This document shows, piece after piece, positions 7,117 to 14,223 of a DNA stretch of 24,388 nt. The stretch comes from an uncultured Oscillospiraceae bacterium (GTDB lineage Bacteria; Bacillota; Clostridia; Oscillospirales; Oscillospiraceae): the NCBI GenBank assembly GCA_900764755.1, contig CAAFPE010000042.1, positions 1 to 24,388 on the forward strand, in the 5' to 3' direction. The position numbers were made by a program, and so were the translations under genes. A model generated the notes under the pieces. That model saw nothing but the letters and a program-made list of their open reading frames with translations, ran no database searches and was not told the origin of the DNA. Position 1 is the first letter of the stretch. Each line of letters starts with the position of its first letter.

Positions 7117-7947
7117 ATGGGAAAGCATCATATTCTGCCCGCCCTGGCCCTGGCCGGCGGCCTGGTGGGCTTCGGTCTGCGCCTGTGGCAGCGGACCTCC
7201 GCCCTGGATCCGGTCACAGAACTGTTCGCATCCGGCGCGCCGGCCTCTCTGGCTCTGTGGGGGCTGATGGCGGCGCTGGTCCTGGCGGCCCTTCTGCTGG
7301 GCCGGGGCGGGACCCAGCCGGAGCAGCCGGAGCACACCTTCCACTGCCCCTCCCCGGGATATATGACGCTGATGGCGGCGGGGGGGATGTGCTTCCTGCT
7401 GGCCGCAGCCCTGGGGGTCCCTGAGCTGATGGGACAGCTTCAGGCGTGGCAGGCGGCCCCCAAGCATCACATCATGCCTGCTGTCTTTGCGGTGACTGTG
7501 GCCGCCTGCCCCGTTGGGGCGGTGGGGGCCCTGGTCTCCGGGCGGAATAACTACCGGGCAGTCACCGGGCTGCGGACCCGCATACCGGCCGCTCTCCCGG
7601 CCTGCGCCGCCCTCCCCTGGCTGATGGAGGTGTATCAAACCTACTCCCGGGATCCGGTGCTGCTGCGGTCGTCTGTCCCCCTGCTGGCCTGTGTGTTTCT
7701 TCTGCTGGCCCTGTACCAGCAGGCCGCCTTTTTCTATCAGCGCCCCCACCCCCGGCGCTTTATCCTGTTTGCCGTTCTGGGTCTGGCCTTCGGCGGGGCC
7801 TCGCTGGCGGACGGGCTCTCTCTGTTCGGGGCGGTGCTCACCGCTGCCTTCCTGCTGTGCACCCTGGGTGGGCTGACCGCCCTGTCTTACAGCCGCTTTT
7901 CGCCCGGGGCCGCCGGGCGGCAGACACTGGATCCCACGGTCCGCTGA
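7117..7947 (+). CDS. Polytopic membrane protein, unknown
   Basis: A 276-residue protein with about seven hydrophobic segments and short charged loops. It starts with a His-containing head (MGKHHIL) and ends in a polar tail. The ATG at 7117 follows GAGGAGG by 7 bases. The 38-base gap after the previous gene holds a short GC hairpin (7082-7098) but no U tract. It sits in the mnmA-metG cluster. No motif lets me assign a function, and it is not a recognisable transporter or enzyme. It may be a lineage-specific gene of this bacterial group. Confidence 0.7.
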   Translation: MGKHHILPALALAGGLVGFGLRLWQRTSALDPVTELFASGAPASLALWGLMAALVLAALLLGRGGTQPEQPEHTFHCPSPGYMTLMAAGGMCFLLAAALGVPELMGQLQAWQAAPKHHIMPAVFAVTVAACPVGAVGALVSGRNNYRAVTGLRTRIPAALPACAALPWLMEVYQTYSRDPVLLRSSVPLLACVFLLLALYQQAAFFYQRPHPRRFILFAVLGLAFGGASLADGLSLFGAVLTAAFLLCTLGGLTALSYSRFSPGAAGRQTLDPTVR

Positions 7948-7985
7948 TCACATTATGTACTAATTCATCGGGAGGAATCAGACCC

Positions 7986-9956
7986 ATGGAACGAAAGAGA
8001 TTTTATATCACCACCCCCATCTACTACCCCAGCGACAAGCTGCACATCGGCCACACCTACTGCACCGTGGCCACCGACGCCATGGCCCGCTATAAGCGGC
8101 TGACCGGCTGCGACGTGCTGTTTCTCACCGGCACCGATGAGCACGGCCAGAAGATCGAGGACAAGGCCAAGGAGGCCGGCGTCACCCCCAAGGAGTTTGT
8201 AGACAATATCGTAGAGAGCCCCAAGGGCGTCAAGGACCTGTGGAAGCTGATGAACATTTCCAATGACCGCTTCATCCGTACCACGGACGACTACCATGTG
8301 GCCTCCATTCAGAAGATCTTTAAGAAGATGTACGAGAAGGGCGACATCTACAAGGGCAAGTATGTGGGCAAATACTGCAAGCCCTGCGAGTCCTTCTGGA
8401 CGGAGTCTCAGCTGGTGGACGGCAAGTGCCCCGACTGCGGCCGCCCGGTGCAGGATGCGGAGGAGGAGGCCTACTTCTTCCGCCTGTCCAAGTACGCCGA
8501 CAGGATCCAGCACCTTCTGGAGGACACCGATTTCCTGGAGCCCCGCTCCCGGGTGAACGAGATGGTGAACAACTTCATCAAGCCCGGCCTGGAGGACCTG
8601 TGCGTCTCCCGCACCAGCTTTACCTGGGGCGTACCTGTGGACTTTGACCCGGGCCATGTGGTCTATGTGTGGGTGGACGCCCTGTTCAACTACACCACTG
8701 CCCTGGGCTTCCTCAACGACAAATATGACGACTATGAGAAATTCTGGCCTGCCGACGTCCACTTTGTGGGCAAGGAGATCGTCCGCTTCCACTCCATCAT
8801 CTGGCCCGCCATGCTGATGAGCATGGAGATGCCCCTGCCCAAGAAGGTGTTCGGCCACGGCTGGCTGCTTCTGGACGGCGGCAAGATGTCCAAGTCCAAG
8901 GGCAACGTGGTGGACCCCTATCTGCTGGCGGAGCACTTCGGCGTGGACGCCCTGCGCTTCTTCCTGCTGCGCACCTTCCCCTTCGGCTCGGACGGCAACT
9001 TCTCCAATGAGTCCCTCATCAATACCATCAACGTGGACCTGGCCAACGACCTGGGCAACCTGCTCAGCCGCACTGTGTCCATGGTGGGCAAATACTTCGG
9101 CGGCACTCTTCCTGCTGAGCAGGCCGGCGACCCGGAGAAGGACCGGGAACTGGAGGAGTTGGTCTCCGGCCTCCGGGGCCGCTATGAGGAGCAGATGGAG
9201 CACTACGCCTTCCAGAACGCCCTGGCGGAGATCTTCAAGGTCATCTCCCGGGCCAACAAATATATCGACGAGAATACCCCCTGGGTTCTCGCCAAGGATA
9301 TGGAGGCCAATGGGGCCCGCTTGGCCGGCGTCATGTACCATCTGCTGGAGACGCTGCGGGTGTGCGCTGTCCTGCTGACCCCCTTTATCCCCGATTCCTC
9401 CGCTGATATCCTGCGCCAGATCGGCGCCTGTGGGGACTGCTCCACCTGGGAGAGCGCCGGACAGTTCGGCTCTCTCCGCAGGGACGCCACTGTGGTCCGG
9501 GGAGACAACCTGTTCCCCCGCATCGACGCCGAAAAGGAGCTGGAGGCCCTGGAGCAGGCCGCCCAGGAGGCACGCAAGGCCGCCCTTCCCGCCCTGGAGG
9601 TGGAGCCTCAGCTTACTGAGAAGGTGGACTTCGACACCTTCTGCAAGAGCGACTTCCGGGCTGTGAAGGTAAAGGACTGCCAGGCGGTGAAAAAGTCCAA
9701 TAAGCTGCTGCGCTTTACCCTGGACGACGGAACCGGGACCGACCGGCAGATCCTCTCCGGCATTGCAGCCTGGTACAAGCCTGAGGAGTTGGTGGGCAAG
9801 ACCCTGGTGGCCATTGTCAATCTGCCTCCCCGGAAGATGATGGGCCAGGAAAGCTGCGGGATGCTGCTCTCTGCCGTCCACACAGAGAAGGGCGAGGAAA
9901 AGCTGAACCTGCTGATGATCGACGATCAGATCCCGGCTGGGGCCAAGCTGTGCTGA
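7986..9956 (+). CDS. metG: Methionyl-tRNA synthetase
   Basis: A 656-residue class I synthetase charging tRNA-Met. HIGH is at residues 20-23 and KMSKS at 300-304, with the WVDALFNY segment between them. A zinc knuckle CKPC...CPDC is visible around residues 130-155. The C-terminal 110 residues (FCKSDFRAVKVKDCQAV, LSGIAAWY, LPPRKMMG) are an EMAP/Arc1p-like tRNA-binding domain fused to the enzyme, as in most Firmicutes MetRS. The ATG at 7986 follows GGGAGGAA. The open frame extends further upstream to 7857 but without family similarity. No T-box leader is seen before it. Confidence 0.97.
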   Translation: MERKRFYITTPIYYPSDKLHIGHTYCTVATDAMARYKRLTGCDVLFLTGTDEHGQKIEDKAKEAGVTPKEFVDNIVESPKGVKDLWKLMNISNDRFIRTTDDYHVASIQKIFKKMYEKGDIYKGKYVGKYCKPCESFWTESQLVDGKCPDCGRPVQDAEEEAYFFRLSKYADRIQHLLEDTDFLEPRSRVNEMVNNFIKPGLEDLCVSRTSFTWGVPVDFDPGHVVYVWVDALFNYTTALGFLNDKYDDYEKFWPADVHFVGKEIVRFHSIIWPAMLMSMEMPLPKKVFGHGWLLLDGGKMSKSKGNVVDPYLLAEHFGVDALRFFLLRTFPFGSDGNFSNESLINTINVDLANDLGNLLSRTVSMVGKYFGGTLPAEQAGDPEKDRELEELVSGLRGRYEEQMEHYAFQNALAEIFKVISRANKYIDENTPWVLAKDMEANGARLAGVMYHLLETLRVCAVLLTPFIPDSSADILRQIGACGDCSTWESAGQFGSLRRDATVVRGDNLFPRIDAEKELEALEQAAQEARKAALPALEVEPQLTEKVDFDTFCKSDFRAVKVKDCQAVKKSNKLLRFTLDDGTGTDRQILSGIAAWYKPEELVGKTLVAIVNLPPRKMMGQESCGMLLSAVHTEKGEEKLNLLMIDDQIPAGAKLC

Positions 9957-9991
9957 TGCAGCCTCCGGCAGAATTTCATATCTGACGCATG

Positions 9992-10018
9992 GAAGCCCCC
10001 GGCAAAGCCGGGGGCTTC
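9992..10018 (+). terminator. Terminator-like hairpin after metG
   Basis: GAAGCCCCCGGC and GCCGGGGGCTTC form a perfect 12-bp stem with an AAA loop. The U tract is weak, but the position between convergent metG and glgB supports a terminator. Confidence 0.75.
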
Positions 10019-10164
10019 ATCTGCTGCTGCCCTAAAATACCAGATACCCTGCAAGCAGCACAAGGAAACTAGTGAACAGGTTTTGCCGACATCTGTAAAA
10101 ATACGCCATACATTATAGTCAGTTTAGGAGCCTGGTCCAGGCGTCCAACTGGGCAGCACCACAT

Positions 10165-11949
10165 TTACTTTATCAGATACCAGCGGCCGCAGTAGGGCTG
10201 CAGAGAGAGGGACGCGCTCCCCTGTTCCACTGGTACGATCTGCTTTTCCGGTCCACCAGGTCCGCCAAAGCCAGCCGCAGCGCTGTCCAGCAGCAGTTCC
10301 AGCCGCCTTCCCTCCGGAATGGGGAGCGTAGCCTCCGCCTCCCAGTCCAGGAAGTTGAATACCGCAAGCAGGCACTGCCCCCCCCCCCGCCGCAGGAAGG
10401 CGAACACACCCTTTTCCCCCTGGTGCATCGTCAGCCACTGGAAGCCCTCCGGCCGATAGTCCTCTTTCCACAGGGCGATGGTGTCCAGATAGATCCGGTT
10501 CATCGCCTGGATAAAGCGGAAGAACGCCTGGTGGGCGGGGTAGTCCATCAGGTTCCAATCCTGCTCCCGGCTCTCATCCCATTCCCGGAAGTGGCCGATC
10601 TCGTTGCCCATGAAATTCAGCTTCTTGCCGGGATGGGACAGCATATAGAGATACAGCGCCCTGGCCTGGTGGAATTTGTCCTCATATTCCCCGTACATTT
10701 TCTGGAGAACGGTGGCCTTGCCATGGACTACCTCGTCGTGAGAGAGGGGCAGCAGATACCGCTCTTTGCCAAAGTAGTCCATGGAGAAGGTGAGTTTCCC
10801 TCCCTGAGCGGGGCGGTCTGATGGCGGCATCTGGAAATAGGCCAGGGTGTCGTGCATCCAGCCCATGTCCCACTTATAGTCAAAGCCCAGCCCTCCCTGC
10901 TCCGCAGGGGCGGTCACCCCGGGCCAGGCGGAGGAGTCCTCCGCGATGAGTAGCGCGTCTGGATGGAGGGCCTTGAGCCCCCGGTTCATCTCCCGCAGGA
11001 ACTGGAGGCCGCCCTGGTTTTCCCCCCGGGCCTCCTCCCCCTGCCAGTAGATCAGGTTGCGCACCGCATCCATGCGCAGCCCGTCAAAGTGGTACTCCTC
11101 CAGCCAGAAGTGGGCCGCCGACTGGAGGAAGCTGCGCACCTCTCCCCGGGAGTGCATGAAGTTGCAGCTTCCCCACTGGCTGCGGCCCACATCCCAGCTG
11201 GGGTACTCATAGAGGGCGGTCCCATCGTAGTTCCAGAGGGCGTAGTCATCCACCGCGAAGTGGACGGGGACAAAGTCCAGGATCACCCCCAGACCTGCCT
11301 GATGGCACTGATCCACCAGGGTCATCAACTCCTCTGGCGTCCCGTAGCGGGAGGTAGGGCTGAAAAATCCGGTATTCTGATAGCCCCAGGAGGCGTCGCT
11401 GGGATGCTCGCTGAGGGGCAGGACCTCGATACAGTTATACCCCGCCTCCTTGACATAGGGGATCAGCAGCTCCGCCAGTTCGTCATAGCGGTACCAGCCG
11501 TTAGGGTCCTCCGCCTTCCGCCGCCAGGAGCCCAGATGGACCTCATAGATATTCAATGGACGGTCTGCCCCTCCAAAGGGACGCCGCTGCCAGGCCCCGT
11601 CCTGAACCCCCGCCCCGGGCAGCCCCCGGAGGATGGAGGCGTTGTGGGGCCGCAGTTCCATGGAGAAGCCGTAGGGGTCGCAGTGGTCCAGGCTGACTCC
11701 GTCCCGCCGCCGGATCCTATATTTATAGCGCATCCCCGCCCGGGCGCCCGGGATCTCACAGGACCAGAAGTTCCCGTCATAGACCCGCTCCATGGGGGTC
11801 TCCTGCCAACCGTTGAAATCGCCGATGACGGAGATCGCCTCCGCCGCTGGGGCAAAGGTGCGGAACACCGCCCCCGCCTCCGTCAGATGCCCGCCCAGAT
11901 AGCGGTAGGCATCAAAGACCTTCCCTGTGTAAAATCCGTAAAAATCCAT
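10165..11949 (-). CDS. glgB: 1,4-alpha-glucan branching enzyme GlgB
   Basis: A 594-residue GH13 enzyme that creates alpha-1,6 branches in glycogen. It has an N-terminal CBM48 (VIGDFNGWQETPM, ARAGMRYKYRI), then YEVHLGSW, the catalytic barrel with GYNCIEVLPLSEHP and VILDFVPVHF, nucleophile Asp294 in RMDAVR, acid Glu337 in IAEDSS, and LSHDEVVHGK near 403. The ATG at 11949 follows AGGAGGG; the open frame extends upstream without similarity. A run of 11 G in the coding strand (10378-10388) encodes RGGG near the C-terminal domain and is a slippage risk. No other glycogen genes are nearby. It diverges from a TetR-type regulator. Confidence 0.95.
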   Translation of the reverse strand: MDFYGFYTGKVFDAYRYLGGHLTEAGAVFRTFAPAAEAISVIGDFNGWQETPMERVYDGNFWSCEIPGARAGMRYKYRIRRRDGVSLDHCDPYGFSMELRPHNASILRGLPGAGVQDGAWQRRPFGGADRPLNIYEVHLGSWRRKAEDPNGWYRYDELAELLIPYVKEAGYNCIEVLPLSEHPSDASWGYQNTGFFSPTSRYGTPEELMTLVDQCHQAGLGVILDFVPVHFAVDDYALWNYDGTALYEYPSWDVGRSQWGSCNFMHSRGEVRSFLQSAAHFWLEEYHFDGLRMDAVRNLIYWQGEEARGENQGGLQFLREMNRGLKALHPDALLIAEDSSAWPGVTAPAEQGGLGFDYKWDMGWMHDTLAYFQMPPSDRPAQGGKLTFSMDYFGKERYLLPLSHDEVVHGKATVLQKMYGEYEDKFHQARALYLYMLSHPGKKLNFMGNEIGHFREWDESREQDWNLMDYPAHQAFFRFIQAMNRIYLDTIALWKEDYRPEGFQWLTMHQGEKGVFAFLRRGGGQCLLAVFNFLDWEAEATLPIPEGRRLELLLDSAAAGFGGPGGPEKQIVPVEQGSASLSLQPYCGRWYLIK

Positions 11950-11967
11950 AGTCCCTCCTGAAATTGA

Positions 11968-11996
11968 TCGACAGCCGCTGGTTTTTTTGCTATCAT
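11968..11996 (+). promoter_or_regulatory. Probable promoter of the TetR-family gene
   Basis: TCGACA (11968-11973), 17 bases, then TATCAT (11991-11996). Between it and the gene lie three AGACAA-like direct repeats (12014-12042), which could be regulator sites. No convincing glgB promoter could be read on the other strand. Confidence 0.45.
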
Positions 11997-12091
11997 CAGT
12001 GTATACCAACCGTGAGACAATACCAGAGACAAAATCAGACAAGAGTCGGTTATTCAACCTCTGTCTGAAATTGACGGGGAGGAGAGCAGCC

Positions 12092-12667
12092 ATGGACCTG
12101 CGGACTGAAAAGACCCGGCAGAGCATCTTCAACGCATTTTTGGAGCTGAGGGCCCGCTGTCCCCTGGAGAAGATCACCGTCAAGGAGCTGTGCGCCAAGG
12201 CCGTCATCCACAAATCCACCTTCTACGCCCACTATCAGGATCTGTATGATCTGGCGGATACACTGGAGACCGAGGTAGTGGATCAGGTACTGGACAGCAT
12301 CCAGAACCCGGAGTACGCCCTGGAGCGGCCGGCGGAGTTTATCCGGGAACTGTTTCGGGCCTATCACGCCCGGGACGCCCTCATCCAGACCCTGTTCTCC
12401 GGCAGCCGGAGCGGCCAGCTTATTGAAAAGACCGAGGCCAGCCTGAACCGCCTGATCTTTCAGCGCCGCCTGGAGTATCGGGACAACGTAGACCTTCAAA
12501 TTCTGCTCAGCTGTATGATCTATGGCGGCTACCACGCCTATCTCCGCAACCGGGAATGCGGCATGGAGCGTGTGGCGGAGGTCCTGGGTCGGCTGGCGGA
12601 GGAGGCGCAGGCGCTCTTTCCCCCGCTCCCGCCAGATCAGTCCAAGACACCCTTGACAAGCAGGTAA
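12092..12667 (+). CDS. TetR/AcrR-family transcriptional regulator
   Basis: A 191-residue regulator. The N-terminal helix-turn-helix is clear: RQSIFNAFLELRARCPLEKITVKELCAKAVIHKSTFYAHYQDLYDLAD, which is the TetR signature with STFYAHY as recognition end. The C-terminal ligand domain (about residues 80-185) is all-helical and resembles the 'TetR C-terminal domain' group common in Clostridia. The ATG at 12092 has GGGGAGGAG upstream; a longer open frame from 11987 lacks a ribosome site. It is divergent to glgB and could control it, but this is only a positional guess. The downstream promoter of the T-box leader overlaps its last codons. Confidence 0.9.
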   Translation: MDLRTEKTRQSIFNAFLELRARCPLEKITVKELCAKAVIHKSTFYAHYQDLYDLADTLETEVVDQVLDSIQNPEYALERPAEFIRELFRAYHARDALIQTLFSGSRSGQLIEKTEASLNRLIFQRRLEYRDNVDLQILLSCMIYGGYHAYLRNRECGMERVAEVLGRLAEEAQALFPPLPPDQSKTPLTSR

Positions 12668-12680
12668 ATTGTGATAAAAT
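12653..12680 (+). promoter_or_regulatory. Promoter of the T-box leader
   Basis: TTGACA (12653-12658), 16 bases, then TAAAAT (12675-12680) with TGA extended element directly before it. The -35 lies in the last codons of the TetR gene, and the -10 begins just past its reading frame. Transcription would begin near 12687. Confidence 0.8.
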
Positions 12681-12686
12681 ATCTCT

Positions 12687-12932
12687 GTTAAACGCGCAGA
12701 TGGAGCAAATTGCCGCAAGCGGCCCGCAGCGAGGGGGGAGGGTGAGAGCCCCCGGCAGGCGAACGGCACAGGCCACTCCGGAGCGGCCCGGGATGACCGG
12801 GACGGCCCATCCCCGTTACCTGGGATGATAACGAGGGATCCCCCTGGGGATCATCAGGGTGGTACCGTGGAAGAAATTCTTTCGCCCCTGAGCCGACTCC
12901 TGCATCGGGAGCCGGCTCAGGGGCGCTTTTTA
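12687..12932 (+). promoter_or_regulatory. T-box leader, putative alanine (GCC) specifier
   Basis: A tRNA-sensing attenuator. The T-box core AGGGTGGTACCGTGG is at 12856-12870. It is followed by a strong terminator (stem 12883-12900 with 12908-12925, then TTTTT 12927-12931). By hand, Stem I pairs GGAG (12702-12705) with CTCC (12776-12779) and TGCCG (12711-12715) with CGGCA (12764-12768). This leaves an internal loop whose 3' side holds GCC at 12772-12774 followed by A, the expected specifier position. The distal part contains GGTGAGAGCC, typical of the Stem I apical region. GCC matches alaS downstream and tRNA-Ala(GGC) at 17126. Uncharged tRNA-Ala should allow read-through. T-box identity is firm; the specifier is by hand folding. 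Confidence 0.9.
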
Positions 12933-12954
12933 CAGCAAGGAGGTCTGTGCAGCG

Positions 12955-13749
12955 ATGAAACAATATGTGGTGGACGCCTTTGCCGACCGGGTCTTTGAAG
13001 GAAACCCGGCTGCGGTGTGTCTGCCGGAGACCTGGCCCAGTGACCAGCAGATGCTGGCCATCGCCCGGGAGAATCGGCTGCCGGAGACGGCCTTCGCCGT
13101 CCGGGAGGGGGTGGACTGGCGCCTGCGGTGGTTCGCCCCCAGCGGCGAGGTATCCCTGTGCGGACACGCCACCCTGGCGGCCGCCTATGCCATCTGCCGG
13201 TTCGTGGAGCCCGAGGCAGAGGTGCTCCGCTTTCAGACACTCAGTGGTCCCCTCACCGTTCGGAGACGGGGCAAGCTGTTTGAACTGGATTTCCCCGCCT
13301 ACTCCCTCAAGCAGCTGGAAGTCACCGACCAGATCACTGACGCCCTGGGGGCCCGCCCCCGGGAGGTGTGGCGGGCACGGGACCTGGTGTGTGTCTTTGA
13401 CGACCCGCGCACGGTGATGGAACTGGAGCCCGACCTGGACAAGGTGAAGGCGCTGAAGGGTGCCCTGATGCAGGTCACCGCCCCCGGTACAGGAACAGAG
13501 TACGACTGTGTTTCCCGCACCTTCGCCCCCAAGATGGGGCTTGCTGAGGACCCGGTGTGCGGCTCCGGCCACTGCCACATCGTCCCTTACTGGGCGGAGC
13601 GGCTGGGAAAACGGGAGTTGACCGCCCGGCAGGCTTCCTCACGGGGCGGCACGCTGTACTGCCGCCTGGAGGGGGACCGGGTCCTGCTGGCTGGGCGGGC
13701 CGCCCTGTTTTCTGCGGCGGAACTGATGCTGGAAGGAGGAGAACCATGA
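12955..13749 (+). CDS. PhzF-family isomerase/epimerase
   Basis: A 264-residue protein of the PhzF fold, two similar halves with the catalytic glutamate in the N-terminal half: Glu44 in NRLPETAF. Other hallmarks are VFEGNPAAVCLP, WFAPSGEVSLCGHATLAAA and the second-half DPVCGSGHCHIVPYW. Members catalyse isomerisations such as in phenazine synthesis, but most, including this one, have no known substrate. AAGGAGG precedes the ATG. It is the first gene behind the alanine T-box, so its expression should rise when tRNA-Ala is uncharged. Its stop overlaps the next start (ATGA). Confidence 0.92.
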   Translation: MKQYVVDAFADRVFEGNPAAVCLPETWPSDQQMLAIARENRLPETAFAVREGVDWRLRWFAPSGEVSLCGHATLAAAYAICRFVEPEAEVLRFQTLSGPLTVRRRGKLFELDFPAYSLKQLEVTDQITDALGARPREVWRARDLVCVFDDPRTVMELEPDLDKVKALKGALMQVTAPGTGTEYDCVSRTFAPKMGLAEDPVCGSGHCHIVPYWAERLGKRELTARQASSRGGTLYCRLEGDRVLLAGRAALFSAAELMLEGGEP

Positions 13750-14159
13750 GGAAAAAACGCTGGACCGCAGCTGTGGCTGCCGGTCTTTGTGTGCTGATGC
13801 TGGCCGGCTGCAAGGGAAAGCCTCTCCCGGATGGGATGGAGGAGGATGCCGTCCTCGCCGCCGGCGAGCAGGTCGTACAGCAGCTGACTGACGGGGATTA
13901 CTCCGCCGTGCTGGCGCAGTTCCGCTCGGACATCCGGGAGGGTCTGACTGCCGGGCAGATCCAGACCCAGGTAGAGACCGCCACACAGAAGGCGGGCCAA
14001 TACCGCAAGCTGGACGACACCCTGGTCACCGGCAGCCAGGAGCCCGAGCCCCACGGCATCGCCGTCATCTACTGCAAATATACCAAGGACAGCGTCATGT
14101 TCCGGGTGGCCTTTGACCCGGAGATGGAACTGATCGGCCTGGAGGTCTCCAAGCGCTGA
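13746..14159 (+). CDS. Small lipoprotein, DUF3887-like
   Basis: A 137-residue secreted lipoprotein. The signal has a KKR head, a hydrophobic core and the lipobox LAGC with lipidated Cys22. The mature part (VVQQLTDGDYSAVLAQFRSDIREGLTAGQIQ, then a Gln/Thr-rich helix and a beta-rich end with MFRVAFDPEMELIGLEV) resembles the DUF3887 fold of Firmicutes surface proteins, function unknown. It overlaps phzF by four bases and so is co-translated under the same T-box. Why a lipoprotein should respond to alanine is unclear; it may simply share the transcript. Confidence 0.8.
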   Translation: MRKKRWTAAVAAGLCVLMLAGCKGKPLPDGMEEDAVLAAGEQVVQQLTDGDYSAVLAQFRSDIREGLTAGQIQTQVETATQKAGQYRKLDDTLVTGSQEPEPHGIAVIYCKYTKDSVMFRVAFDPEMELIGLEVSKR

Positions 14160-14223
14160 CCCTCCGGCGGCCCCATACAGCACAAATTCAATTTATATTT
14201 TACTTGATATGGAGGTAATACCC

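Noticed and set aside
7965..9881. 638-codon open frame on the minus strand
   Set aside because: It is antisense to metG, whose motifs are complete. The frame is an effect of GC-rich codon use and shows repetitive Leu/Val/Gly/His-rich composition with no domain.
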